From Coix lacryma-jobi var. lacryma-jobi (Eukaryota; Streptophyta; Magnoliopsida; Poales; Poaceae), in NCBI GenBank assembly GCA_009763385.1, contig CM019831.1, forward strand, positions 86,773,845 through 86,837,844: a stretch of 64,000 nt of DNA, in the 5' to 3' direction. Shown piece by piece: positions 19,916 to 30,889 of this stretch. Every line of letters starts with the position of its first letter. Position 1 is the first letter of the stretch. A model generated the notes under the pieces. It made no database searches, was not told the origin of the DNA, and was given only the letters and a program-made list of their open reading frames with translations. Both the position numbers and the translations under genes were made by a program.

Positions 19916-21154
19916 TTAGCATGTTGTCATTGGTTTAGAGATCTTGGAGAAGTCAGGGATAAATCTACGATAATACCCTGCTAATCCTAAGAAACTCCGA
20001 ACTTGATGCACTGACGTTGGTGACTTCCAGTCAAGAACTTCTTGAACTTTGCTTGGATCTACTGCAACACCTTTAGCTGACAGAACATGACCCAAGAATT
20101 GAACTTCATCTATCCAGAACTCACATTTACTGAATTTAGCATATAACTGATGTTCTCTCAGGCGAGTTAATACTATCCTGAGATGTTTCTGCATGCTCTT
20201 CTTTGGTTTTGGAATAGATGAGAATGTCATCAATAAATACAACCACGAACTTATCTAACTCTGGCATGAACACTGAATTCATCAAATACATGAAATGTGC
20301 TGGGGCATTGGTCAGACCAAAGGACATGACTAGATATTCATACAGACCATATCTGGTAGTGAATGCTGTTTTCGGAACGTCTTCTGGTTTGATTTTGATC
20401 TGATGATACCCAGATCTCAAATCTATTTTCGAGAATACCTTTGCACCAGCTAATTGATCAAAGAGAAGATCAATACGGGGCAAAGGATACTTGTTCTTGA
20501 TTGTCACTTCATTCATTCAAGGACGATAATCAACACATAACCTCAAAGTATGATCCTTCTTCTTTACAAATATTGCTGGACAACCCCATGGTGACGAACT
20601 AGGTCGAATGAAACCTTTATCTAGCAAACCTTGTAACTGAGCTTTTTCAACTCTGCTAACTCCTTTGGTGGCATCCTATAAGCTCTTCTTGCTATAGGTG
20701 CAGTTCCTGGTTTGAGTTCTATTTCAAACTCCACATCACGATCAGGTGGCAAACCAGGTAAATCCTCTGGGAACACATCAGGAAACTCACAGACTACTGG
20801 AATGTCTTGGATTTCCTTGACAGAGGTAGCATACACTTGCTCCACTGCTCTTTTAAGAGTAGGAAGATGGATAAGAAGTTGAGATTTGCTATTAGGTAAG
20901 TTGAGTTTGATGGTTCTATTCAAGGTGTCTATCACTGCACCTCTCTGGTTCATCCAGTTCATACCCAAAATCACATCTATACTTGGATCTTTTAAAACTA
21001 TCATGGAGGTTGGAAATATATTTCCACCCAGATCTATAGGTACCTGATGTACCATTTCCTTAGTACATAATCGACCCCCAGGTGACTGTATAAAGAAGTT
21101 ATCTTGGGTTTCATCAATAGGTATATCATGCTTTTCCGCAAATGTTCTATTCAT
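19916..21154 (-). pseudogene. Protease C-terminus and reverse transcriptase (A)
   Basis: From MNRTFAEKHDIP through ILGMNWMNQRGAVID (end of protease) into RT: FPEDLPGLPPDRDVEFEIEL, then KIDLRSGYHQIKI, GLTNAPAHFMYLMN and the catalytic FVVVFIDDILIYS (about 20205-20246). The thumb/connection follows (FLGLAGYYRRFIPDFSKI). Small indels near 20645, 20517 and 20190 split it into three frames; copy B is open across the same positions. Confidence 0.85.
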
Positions 21155-22383
21155 AAAGTATGCGATGCACCAGAATCAAAAAGTGTAATTGCTGGGTGTT
21201 GAGCAACAGGGAACATACCAAGCATAACAGGTTCTCCTTCAGGAATAGTTTCTATTTGAGTATGGAAAACCTTTCCTGTCTTTGGAGCACCCTTATTCTT
21301 CTGATTGTTCTGTGCATTTCCCTTGTTTTGATTGGCGTGCTGATTTCCTGCTGGCCTTGGTATATTGGCATTGGGAACATTCTGCCTTGGATAAGGACAG
21401 TCACGAGAGAAATGTCCAGGCTTTCCACAATTATAACATGGATAACTTGTAACTTGTGGTACTGGTGGACGAATAGCAGGAACATTCTGCTGACGTTGAA
21501 CATTAAAAGGCATAGCAGGCCTTACAAAAGTCCTCTGAGAATTCTGCTGCTGAGGCGGACGGTAAGATGGACGATAGGATGGGCGGAACTGCTGGACTGG
21601 ATGATATACAAGCCTCTGACGCTTCTTGTTGCCGCCAGATGATCCAGACCCTGACACAAATCCCTTCTTCTTCTTAGCCTCCTTATGCTTGCGGTTCTTT
21701 TCTTCACTAGCTATAGCAACATTCACTGTCTCATGATAATTCATATTACCACAAGTTGTCATCATAGACTGAAGTTTTGTATTTAATCCTCTCATGAAAC
21801 ATGCCTTCTTCTTCTCATCAGTATTGACCTGGTCAAAGGCATATTGGGACAGATGATTAAACTTCCCAATGTACTGCATAACTGGCTCATCTCCCTGACG
21901 GAGAGCTAAGAATTCTTCAAGCTTCATCTTCATAACCCCATCTGGAATATAATGAGCTCTGAAGGCTTCCTTGAATTCAGCCCAAGTGATTCGGTGGCCG
22001 GCTGTTGAACAGCCAGTAAATTTGCCCACCAAACCCCTGCGGCTCCTCGGAGTTGCTGAGCTGCGAAAGCTGGCTTTTGAACTTCAGTACAGTTGATAAG
22101 ACTGAACTTTTGCTCCATGGTGCGGAGCCAATCATCTGCTTCAAGAGGTTCGTCAGCTTTAACGAACACTGGAGGGCGAGTATCAGTGAAATCGACATAT
22201 GTTGTCTCTTCCCCTGTTATTACGGCCACGACCACGTTGACCACCATTCTGATTTTGTGCTAAAAGAGTTGTTGCATTGACCAATGCTGCAATAGCATCA
22301 GCCAAAGAAGGTGGAACTGGTGGTGCATTAGGGATATCATCCCCACCATGGGAAGAACTAGCTCCACGAGTGTTAACAGGCAT
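21151..22383 (-). pseudogene. gag: Gag with CCHC knuckle and protease active site (A)
   Basis: Starts at ATG 22383 (MPVNTRGASSSHGGDD), placed right after TTTAAGCAG-type sequence. Capsid motifs: EADDWLRTMEQKFSLI, GAAGVWWANLLAV, WAEFKEAFRAHYIPD and EFLALRQGDEPVMQYIGKF. A basic linker leads to the zinc knuckle CYNCGKPGHFSRDC (about 21400-21440) and the protease active site LFDSGASHT (about 21163-21190). Frame breaks near 22215 and 22010 are one-base differences from copy B. Confidence 0.85.
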
Positions 22384-22603
22384 CTGCTTAAAACAAACGA
22401 TCCTTGATTAACATTCATATATATACATCATAACATGCATATCATGCTCAACTTATTTATCATACAAGTCCGCTCTTGGGCAGGACTACTGACACCACTA
22501 TCTTACACAACTAACCAAACTAGAGGTTTTCTGACTAACTAGGTTACAAAGTCAGAAAGATCACACTGTGATACATCTCATGTTTACTCAACCTCTAGAT
22601 CTA

Positions 22604-23164
22604 TCACTCTTCACTCTTCCCCAGATAGACTTCATACTCCACCGGTTCTAACTCCATCATCTTCTCCTTCTTCTTCTTCTTCTTCTTCTCTTCAGAAGCA
22701 TTCTCAGGATGTGGTGGTGTGGCAGGTTCTGGCTGCAACTGTGCGGTCAGCTCCTCTATATGCCTATGCAGGTCAGCATGATGGTTTGCCATGAGGTTTT
22801 GATTTTCTCTCATTACATCTACCTGGCACCGTGCCCGATTCCTCTGCTCGATAGCCTTCCTCCACTTGCACTCATACTCTTGGTGCTGCTCGTGGTGGTA
22901 TTGTAGCTGCTCACGCAACTCTTCCCTATCTCTGTTGCCCCTCATCCTTTCTCCATTTGCCCTTGCCAATTCCATATACAGGCGGTCTACTTCCGCCTGC
23001 AGCTGTGAAGTGGCAGTGTTACTACCTTCTCCTTCTTCGTAAGTAACCAGGGGCTGGTTACTTCCCTCACTCTCAGTAAGGCCATCATTTCTTGGGGCAA
23101 GGACGTGTCGCGGAACACCTCGAGGTCCGGTACACTTGCGTGCAGTCTGTCTGGTACGGACCAT
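22604..23164 (-). CDS. ORF0: histone H3-tail-like N-terminus plus coiled coil (A)
   Basis: 186 codons, intact in this copy. N-terminus MVRTRQTARKCTG, then a PR..LA segment, closely follows histone H3 residues 1-21 (MARTKQTARKSTGG then APRKQLA), with Arg at the Lys4 position and Cys at Ser10. Next come a Ser/Glu/Thr linker and a long charged coiled coil (LQAEVDRLYMELARANGERM and DREELREQLQYHHEQHQEYE). A Glu/Lys run encoded by a trinucleotide repeat follows. ATG follows TATTTTAGCAG, a good 3' splice site. It lies 220 bp upstream of gag and is separate from it. Not a domain I know in Tekay elements; function unknown, see findings. Confidence 0.8.
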   Translation of the reverse strand: MVRTRQTARKCTGPRGVPRHVLAPRNDGLTESEGSNQPLVTYEEGEGSNTATSQLQAEVDRLYMELARANGERMRGNRDREELREQLQYHHEQHQEYECKWRKAIEQRNRARCQVDVMRENQNLMANHHADLHRHIEELTAQLQPEPATPPHPENASEEKKKKKKKEKMMELEPVEYEVYLGKSEE

Positions 23165-23625
23165 CTGCTAAAATATTTATATTTTGAATATTAGAACTAT
23201 ATATGTTCCAAGATTAAGAGACAGAGTTTTATAATAGATAGATTATAGACTTTATTTAGATACAACCTCTAAGAGGGAAAGTTAATTATATGTTATCAAT
23301 CATGATGCATGAATCGTACTTACGAACAAAGCATACATCACAAATAATTACTTTAAAGTAGTCACTTATTATAAAAGTGAATAAACTTTCTTTTCATAAG
23401 TAGGGCAATATTATTATAAGTATTGTTCCTTAGATATAAATATCACCATAACTATACTAAAAACATATTCATTTAGATAGAAGGATAAGTCTAAAGAATG
23501 ATTAAGGCAAGTCAGAAGCATAAGACAAGTCTTAGAAGCAATTTGGACTCAAACTAATTCAAAATTTAGTTTGACTCAAAACCTTTGAAGTTTTTAAAAA
23601 TGAATACTGTTATACTTTCTAAGGA
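23165..23625 (-). other. 5' leader of internal A
   Basis: AT-rich untranslated region between PBS and ORF0 with no recognisable domain. Its 3' end carries the acceptor-like TATTTTAGCAG immediately before the ORF0 start, so an intron in the leader is likely. Confidence 0.5.
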
Positions 23626-23641
23626 TTCGCTCTGATACCGC
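23626..23641 (-). other. Primer-binding site, internal A
   Basis: Minus strand GCGGTATCAGAGCG next to the LTR end; copy B has GCTGGTATCAGAGC, the standard initiator-tRNA-Met PBS. A has lost bases at the TGG start, possibly sequence error. Confidence 0.75.
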
Positions 23642-23973
23642 TGTGGCAGAACCTCCTGAATTAAGTGGCCCACATGCACCCATCATTGTCCTAAAGACCT
23701 TTGATCGGCGTGCACGAGTTCCAAATGACTCAAGAGATCTGTCGGGTGTCCTCGGGAAACCCGAATCATCCACGTTACCTTCTTTCCAGGAAAATCCCCA
23801 TCAAGCATCACAGTATTACAACAGTTTTATAGATAAGATAAATCAGAGTAAAGCGGAAAGATTATAATACATAGGTTAAAAACTTAGAGTTTTACAAACC
23901 AAAGTACTTATTACATAACTTGTTCGGAACTAATATTACATATTTTCACACAAAAGTTCTCACTTGCCCAAGG

Positions 23974-25105
23974 TTACACATTAGAATCATCATCACTCTC
24001 TTCTACTAGAGTGAAGTAGCACTGTCCATCAAAAGGTGGATCCATGTACTCACCTGCAACAAGGGTTAACAAACCCTGAGTACAAAAGTACTCAACAAGA
24101 CTTAACCGTCTAGGGAAAAGAAAAGACTTAGGTATGAAGGCCGTAAGGATTCAAGGTAAGGCTTTAGCAAAGTCAAAGCATTTTGTTTGCGTAAAAGCTT
24201 ACTAAAGTAAAACATATTTTCAAGTTTTAATTCAAGTTTGTAACTATCCAAAGATTCTTAAACCTTCATCCTCTTTAAACTCTCATTTCATAAACATCCC
24301 ATTCTTTACTACGGTGCGGGACAGTGGATTGAGGTTCCATATCCGAGGAAACACGGCGATTCGAATCGTTCAAACCCAGCTGGGGATTCAGTACCACACG
24401 ACATATGTAGAACTTAATCTTGCATACGTCAACCCTATCTATAGATCCTCCCATACAAGAACGGGTTCGCGCCACCCGAGAGTACAGTACACCTCGAACC
24501 CGACTATCTCATAGCCCCGAGGGTACACGCTACTCCCGCCATCTTTCCACTCCCAGTGCGCGATTAGCCGTTCTCAAGAATCGGAATAGCTATAGACGAG
24601 GCTTACGACCGCATGTGGGCTGTACTCAAAGGTCTCAATCACAGCGGTCCAACAACGATACGGTCCTAAGTTGAGTAACCTTACAACAAGACTCCACTCT
24701 TGTTGTAAGTTACTATCATTATCATGTTGTCTCATGATTCATTAGTCCCATAGCATAGCCACCATTTTGAAAAGCATCTACTATACTAAAGTAGTAAAGC
24801 TTGGTTAAGCATACTAAACATTTTCATAAACAGGTATCAAGGTTAAGGGTTGGAATCATCAAGGTAGGTAATGCATCAAATAGGATTCACCCAACTCCTA
24901 TTACCTAATGCATCATATTACTTAAGTGAAATAACTTTAGAAAATCACAAGGATAAGGTTAATGTCCGGGGCTTGCCTTGAGAGTTAGCGAAGTCCGAAG
25001 TCTCAGGAAAAGAAGAATCCACTCCCTCAAGAGATCCCACGGAGTTTCAGATTCTTCCGGAAAGGGAGCTACACGTAAAAGTGCATATGCATGATCAAAG
25101 AAATG
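23974..25105 (-). pseudogene. LTR-encoded spliced ORF, exons X and Y (LTR2)
   Basis: Exon X 25105-24977 and exon Y 24053-23974. X has one base fewer than in LTR3 (gagatcccacgg against gagatatccacgg), which breaks its frame. Y is intact: entered in phase 1 it reads GEYMDPPFDGQCYFTLVEES and ends at TAA 23974-23976. See the LTR3 entry for the clean copy. Confidence 0.5.
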
Positions 25106-26552
25106 CTCAAGATGATTAAGATAGGTACATGCTCTTTGGATAAAAAAACAAACACGTACTATCTTGAGTACAACTTTCCTTCATGACACAAATCAAACTA
25201 AATTAGCTAATAAACCATATATTATTACTAAGCAGGTTTTATTATCTTCCTTAAGCAAGATTAGGTAACTTAAACAACAAAAGGTCATTAGCATAAAGGA
25301 ATCCATAACCAGGGAGCAAATCATGCTAGTTTTCCACTGGTTGTCAAACAATTCCAAAAGTCACACAAACCTAAAGTGATAACTATTTCTTTTTATTTTA
25401 TAAGTCATTTTAATTAGCCCTTTATTTATACATAATTCATACTTTGTCAAACAGAGATGAATTTAAACATGAAGGTGTATATCAGTGACACAAACTCACA
25501 TGTAAAATTTCATGATTTTTGGAGAAACACAGAAAACTACATAATTCATCAAAGTTTGCATTTATTAATTAAAGCACAGATTTTATTGTTATAGCAAAGT
25601 ACTCAAAACACAAGTTTTATAATTTTTATATTAGCACAGACATGTTATAGCTTACATGTCAAATTTCATAATTAACAGAGCTACAGATTAATTATAGCAA
25701 AATTAACAAAATTGCTCACTGTTCAAAAGACAGAAAAAGAAAAACTTAAACTAGCCCAACCTGGGCTTTCGGCCCACTCCCGCGCGGCCCGTCACGCGCG
25801 AAAACGGCCCAGCCAGGCTCCCGCCCGCGCGCTCTGGCGCTTTTGCAGAAAAGCCCTCCGGCTTACACGAAACTAACCCGCAGTCCACAGCGCTATTCAC
25901 CTGAGTCACGGACTTTGCAAACAACACCCTGGACTTCTCGTCTTCGCAACCGGAAGTCCCCGACGCTGGCCAACGGACGGCGGCGCACAGAGCGCCGGCG
26001 AGCCTTACGCCGGCCAACTCCCGGCCAGAAGAGACCTAACGGACGCAAGCATCATCACCAGCGAGTCACCCGCGGCCGATAGAGCCCCTAACCCTAAACG
26101 CTACCACTCACGGGAGGTCTGGCCACGCACGGCGGCGGATCGGATCACGGCGAAGCCGTTCCGGCGAACTCAGGCCGGTAGCATTGGAACGGAGGGCTAG
26201 GAAGATCCAGTAGCTCACCCTGATGCTGGCTGTGTAGATGGTTCGAACGGAGGATGAACGGAGAGGAGAAGTCCACGGAGCAGTGACTTGCGGCGGCGAA
26301 CTCCGGCGAAGAAGCGATGTTCCGGCGAGACCTGAGCACCAAAGGAAAACCACCGAGCCGATGAGCAACCTGGGTCAAGGCGAAACAGAAACACAAGACA
26401 GGGAGAGTAGAGGAGTGCCCGGTTGGGCTGACCACGGTAAGGTCGAGCTCGGCGGCGATTTCGCCCGGCGGGAAGAAAAACGGCGAGCTCGAGCTCTCTG
26501 AGGCAGTAGAGGTCGAAGTGATAGTTTTGGAGGTGCGCAAGGAAGTGAGGAA

Positions 26553-26558
26553 CTTATA
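26553..26558 (-). promoter_or_regulatory. TATA box of LTR2
   Basis: Minus strand GGATATAAGTTCCTCACTTCC: a TATA box followed about 10-20 bp later by a CTCACTTCC pyrimidine-rich start-site context. Conserved as CTATAAGTACTTCACTTCC in CD LTRs. Confidence 0.7.
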
Positions 26559-27639
26559 TCCGCGGTCAATTTGGATGAGAAAGCTTGGGTGCGGTGAATT
26601 TGAGGATTGGGACAGAGGGGAGCACGTCGGCCTGTTGTGGCGCAACGACGACGGCAAGCGCAGGAGACGGTGCCACGACGCGAGAGGAGAACCAGCAGCA
26701 GCTTGACTTCGCCACGGAGACGTGCACGAGCGCGTTCGAGAGAGGACGGCGTCCATCGCGCTGGCGTTGCCGGTCAAAAGCTCGGCGGCCACCGCCATGA
26801 ACAGGGAGGCAAGCTTATCTCCCCCTTCTCTTTTATACCCTTTTTCGGAAAATTTTGAATTACTTGGATTTTTGAATAGAAGTTGAAAATATGCCAAAAT
26901 ATCAAATGCTCAGAATTCAAAACTGAACATCTTTTATTTTAGCAACATACCCAAAATCTCAGATTTTGAATTAGGATTTGAAATACAAAAGAGGACAAAA
27001 AGGACAAAAGGGGACTTTCACAATTACTTTAGATTTCACATGAAAACTTGGAAAACTTTACTCATCAAAGTTGTTCCTCATCAGAAATAGAGCAACTTTG
27101 CTTTTTGAAGCATACCCAAATTCTTTTTAGATTTTGATTAAAGAAAAGGGATAAAATAGGATTTTGAAATTATATAAACTTTTAAAGGAATTTTAACCAA
27201 ATCTGATTTATACCTCAATGATGACTTGAATCAAGGTCCAAATACACCTCTGAGACATAAAACCAAAGTTTGATCCAAAATTCACTACTTAAAAAAATTA
27301 CCATATACCCTTACATAGCATAAAAAGCATTAAGCACACCAAAAGAAAACATAACTAGGGTTTCAACTTAAGCACTCTTTACCACTAAGCACAAGCATAA
27401 AGAATAAACTTGTTTTTAGTGAATGCATAACCAGGTTATCACTCAAATAAAATGCCAGTGCATATGATGACATGTCAGGTTTTAGTTTGCTTAACACCAG
27501 AGTGTTACAGCTCCTTCCCCCTTAAAGAAATCTCGTCCCGAGATTTAACCTGTAGTCTAACTAATGGAAAAGGAAATGTGTCAGACACTTCCATAACTAA
27601 CCTTTACATAAAGCAGGGGATAGGTCATCATATAACAGA

Positions 27640-28791
27640 TTATAAGGATCTTACAGAAGAAAGAAACTCAGGAAAACTTTCTAAGAGAAACTCTTCTGAC
27701 TCCCATGTGGCTTCATCTTCCGTATGTTGATTCCATTGAACCTTATAGAACTTAACAGTTCTTTTTCGAGTAACTCGATCTTTCTGGTCCAGAATCTTGA
27801 TAGGATACTCTGAGTATGTCAGATCAGGCTCTAATTCAATCTCTTCAACATGAATGACATGATCAGGCACTTGAAGACATTTCTTCAACTGAGAGACATG
27901 GAATACATTATGAACTAAAGATAGCTGTGGTGGTAAATCAAGTTGATATGCCACCTTTCCACATCTTTTAAGGATTTGATACGGACCTATATATCGAGGT
28001 GCCAACTTTCCTTTGATTCCAAATCGAGTAACTCCTTTCATTGGTGATACCTTGAGATAGACATAATCACCAACTTTAAAGGTAAGAGACCGTCGTCTCT
28101 TATCGGCATAACTCTTTTGCCTGGATTGTGCTTTCTTTATGTTCTCTCGAATCAATCTGACTTTTTCTTCAGCTTCTTTAACTAAATCAACCCCGAAGAG
28201 ACTACGTTCACCAGGTTCAGACCAACTTAATGGTGTTCTGCATCTTCTGCCATACAGAGCTTCAAATGGTGCCATCTTAATGCTCTCTTGATAACTATTA
28301 TTGTAAGAGAACTCTGCTAAAGGCAAACATTCATCCCATTTCTCTGAATAATTGAGTACACAGGACCTTAACATATCTTCTAAGATCTGATTAACTCTTT
28401 CAGTCTGGCCTCCGGTTTGTGGATGATAAGCGGTACTGTGCAAAAGCTTGGTACCCAAAGATTCCTGTAAATGCCTCCAGAAAACATTGACAAACTGTGT
28501 TCCTCTATCTGATATAATAGTCTTGGGTATACCATGCAAACTTATAATTCGATCAAAGTACATCTTAGCATAATTGGATGCATGATAAGTTGTCTTGACA
28601 GGTAAGAAATGAGCTGACTTAGTTAGACGATCAATAATGACCCATATGGAATCAAATCCTTTTGAAGTTTTGGGTAGACCTACTATGAAATCCATACTAA
28701 TATCATCCCATTTCCAAGATGGAATTGATAATGGTTGTAACTTTCCTGCAGACCTAGATGAACTGCTTTTACTTTTTGACAAGTATCGCAT
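27640..28791 (-). CDS. Integrase core, GPY region and chromodomain (B)
   Basis: 383 open codons; same motifs as copy A: SMDFIVGLP, SDRGTQF, TERVNQILE, the KLAPRYIGPYQIL region and a C-terminal chromodomain (TRKRTVKFYKVQW, EDEATWESEEF). It differs from A at very few residues (H for Q in KSAHFL, C for Y in MLRSCVLNY). In the chromodomain the KVQW tryptophan is present, but other canonical cage positions are not clearly aromatic, as in group II chromodomains of this clade. Confidence 0.93.
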   Translation of the reverse strand: MRYLSKSKSSSSRSAGKLQPLSIPSWKWDDISMDFIVGLPKTSKGFDSIWVIIDRLTKSAHFLPVKTTYHASNYAKMYFDRIISLHGIPKTIISDRGTQFVNVFWRHLQESLGTKLLHSTAYHPQTGGQTERVNQILEDMLRSCVLNYSEKWDECLPLAEFSYNNSYQESIKMAPFEALYGRRCRTPLSWSEPGERSLFGVDLVKEAEEKVRLIRENIKKAQSRQKSYADKRRRSLTFKVGDYVYLKVSPMKGVTRFGIKGKLAPRYIGPYQILKRCGKVAYQLDLPPQLSLVHNVFHVSQLKKCLQVPDHVIHVEEIELEPDLTYSEYPIKILDQKDRVTRKRTVKFYKVQWNQHTEDEATWESEEFLLESFPEFLSSVRSL

Positions 28792-28819
28792 CTTGCTACA
28801 TAGCTAGCAATCTCTAGTT

Positions 28820-29419
28820 TCATCTTAGTCCACCAAAATTTCTTTTTAAATCATAATACATCTTATTACTGCCTGGATGTACTGAAAATCTTGTTGTATG
28901 AGCTTCATCAAGAATCTGCTTTCGAAGCTCAGGAACTTTTGGAACCACTAACCGATCCTTAAACCAAATCACTCCAGCTTCATCTATTTTGAAATTGGAA
29001 TTCTGCTCAGAGTGAATCTTTTCTTTCAGATGAATCATTCCCTTGCTTTCTTTCTGAGCTGCAATGATCTGATTCTTAATTGATGATTGAACTGTCACAT
29101 TTGCGAGATTTCCTTGTGGAACCATTTCAAGACTTAACTTTTCAAACTCATAACACAAGGTATTATCGAGTGGTTTGATTTCTAGACAATTGCAATACTC
29201 CTTTCGACTGAGTGCATCTGCCACTACATTAGCTTTACCTGGGTGATAGTGCACTTCAACATCATAATCTTTTATCAATTCCAACCATCTTCTTTGACGC
29301 ATATTCAACTCAGACTGAGTGAAAATGTACTTCAAACTTTTATGATCAGTGTATATATGACATGTATTTCCCAATAAATAATGTCGCCAGATCTTCAGAG
29401 CATGGACTACAGCTGCCAA
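28820..29419 (-). pseudogene. RNase H C-terminus and integrase zinc-finger region (B)
   Basis: 199 codons: ALKIWRHYLLGNTCHIYTDH and LELIKDYDVEVHYHPGKANV (RNase H end, with DALSRK), then the linker to VVPKVPELRKQILDEAHTTR, the start of the integrase H2C2 region. A frame break near 29453 separates it from the RT frame and another near 28840 from the integrase core; both are one-base indels. Confidence 0.85.
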
Positions 29420-29421
29420 CT

Positions 29422-30582
29422 CTAGATCATGTGTTGGATAATGTTCTTCATGCGTTTAAGCTGTCGTGAAGCATAGGCAATAACTCTGCCTTCTTGCATC
29501 AGTACACACCCAATACCTTTGCCTGAAGCATCACAAAAGACATCAAAGGACTTTTCAATATCCGGCTGAGCTAATACTGGTGCAGTTGTCAAAAACTTTT
29601 TCAAAGTCTGAAAAGCTTCTTCACATTCTGATGACCACACAAACTTGGTGTCATTCTTTAGCAGTGTTGTCATTGGTTTAGAGATCTTGGAGAAGTCAGG
29701 GATAAATCTACGATAATACCCTGCTAATCCTAAGAAACTCCGAACTTGATGCACTGACGTTGGTGACTTCCAGTCAAGAACTTCTTGAACTTTGCTTGGA
29801 TCTACTGCAACACCTTTAGCTGACAGAACATGACCCAAGAATTGAACTTCATCTATCCAGAACTCACATTTACTGAATTTAGCATATAACTGATGTTCTC
29901 TCAGGCGAGTTAATACTATCCTGAGATGTTCTGCATGCTCTTCTTTGGTTTTGGAATAGATGAGAATGTCATCAATAAACACAACCACGAACTTATCTAA
30001 CTCTGGCATGAACACTGAATTCATCAAATACATGAAATGTGCTGGGGCATTGGTCAGACCAAAGGACATGACTAGATATTCATACAGACCATATCTGGTA
30101 GTGAATGCTGTTTTCGGAACGTCTTCTGGTTTGATTTTGATCTGATGATACCCAGATCTCAAATCTATTTTCGAGAATACCTTTGCACCAGCTAATTGAT
30201 CAAAGAGAAGATCAATACGGGGCAAAGGATACTTGTTCTTGATTGTCACTTCATTCAAAGGACGATAATCAACACATAACCTCAAAGTATGATCCTTCTT
30301 CTTTACAAATATTGCTGGACAACCCCATGGTGACGAACTAGGTCGAATGAAACCTTTATCTAGCAAACCTTGTAACTGAGCTTTCAACTCTGCTAACTCC
30401 TTTGGTGGCATCCTATAAGCTCTTCTTGCTATAGGTGCAGTTCCTGGTTTGAGTTCTATTTCAAACTCCACATCACGATCAGGTGGCAAACCAGGTAAAT
30501 CCTCTGGGAACACATCAGGAAACTCACAGACTACTGGAATGTCTTGGATTTCCTTGACAGAGGTAGCATACACTTGCTCCAC
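29422..30582 (-). CDS. Reverse transcriptase and RNase H N-terminus (B)
   Basis: 386 open codons: RT from FPEDLPGLPPDRDVEFEIEL, fingers FVKKKDHTLRLCVDYRPLNE, palm KIDLRSGYHQIKI, catalytic FVVVFIDDILIYS (about 29944-29985), connection FLGLAGYYRRFIPDFSKI, then the RNase H Asp in VFCDASGKGIGCVLMQEGRV. It copies element RNA into cDNA. The frame is lost near 29453 (LKR, then a base deletion), just before HEEHYPTHD seen in copy A. Confidence 0.93.
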   Translation of the reverse strand: MEQVYATSVKEIQDIPVVCEFPDVFPEDLPGLPPDRDVEFEIELKPGTAPIARRAYRMPPKELAELKAQLQGLLDKGFIRPSSSPWGCPAIFVKKKDHTLRLCVDYRPLNEVTIKNKYPLPRIDLLFDQLAGAKVFSKIDLRSGYHQIKIKPEDVPKTAFTTRYGLYEYLVMSFGLTNAPAHFMYLMNSVFMPELDKFVVVFIDDILIYSKTKEEHAEHLRIVLTRLREHQLYAKFSKCEFWIDEVQFLGHVLSAKGVAVDPSKVQEVLDWKSPTSVHQVRSFLGLAGYYRRFIPDFSKISKPMTTLLKNDTKFVWSSECEEAFQTLKKFLTTAPVLAQPDIEKSFDVFCDASGKGIGCVLMQEGRVIAYASRQLKRMKNIIQHMI

Positions 30583-30889
30583 TGCTCTTTAAGAGTAGGA
30601 AGATGGATAAGAAGTTGAGATTTGCTATTAGGTAAGTTGAGTTTGATGGTTCTATTCAAGGTGTCTATCACTGCACCTCTCTGGTTCATCCAGTTCATAC
30701 CCAAATCACATCTATACTTGGATCTTTTAAAACTATCATGGAGGTTGGAAATATATTTCCACCCAGATCTATAGGTACCTGATGTACCATTTCCTTAGTA
30801 CATAGTCGACCCCCAGGTGACTGTATAAAGAAGTTATCTTGGGTTTCATCAATAGGTATATCATGCTTTTCCGCAAATGTTCTATTCAT
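30583..30889 (-). pseudogene. Protease C-terminal part (B)
   Basis: Reads MNRTFAEKHDIPIDETQDNF to SMIVLKDPSIDVI and then shifts (one base missing in an A-run near 30703; copy A keeps ILGMNWMNQ). A second one-base loss in AGAGCAGTGG context near 30589 separates it from RT. Confidence 0.8.

Larger units (their letters stand above)
17772..23641 (-). mobile_element. Tekay-like chromovirus internal region A
   Basis: 5,870 bp between the LTR stub and LTR2, minus strand: PBS, ORF0 (H3-tail-like start), gag, protease, RT, RNase H, integrase with chromodomain, PPT. It is almost identical to internal B, differing mainly by single-base indels, and shares LTR2 with it. Together A+LTR2 and B+LTR3 form a direct duplication of about 9.7 kb. 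Confidence 0.92.
23642..27509 (-). repeat. LTR2 (subfamily AB), shared by A and B
   Basis: 3,868 bp, minus orientation; plus-strand ends TGTGGCAGAACC and GTGTTACA. It serves as 5' LTR of A and 3' LTR of B. Contains a TATA box (26553-26558), a GC-rich leader, exon-like segments X (24977-25105) and Y (23974-24053), and AT-rich intron-like stretches. Almost identical to LTR3 apart from scattered one-base indels. A 250-codon minus-strand frame at 26145-26897 lies in the GC-rich leader but is not kept in the CD LTRs. Confidence 0.93.

Noticed and set aside
22666..22690. TTC/GAA microsatellite as an independent repeat
   Set aside because: It encodes the Glu/Lys run of ORF0 and varies in length between copies; described there.
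26145..26897. 250-codon minus-strand ORF in LTR2
   Set aside because: It runs through the GC-rich leader and across the TATA region; the frame is not kept in LTR3 or in CD LTRs and composition explains its length.
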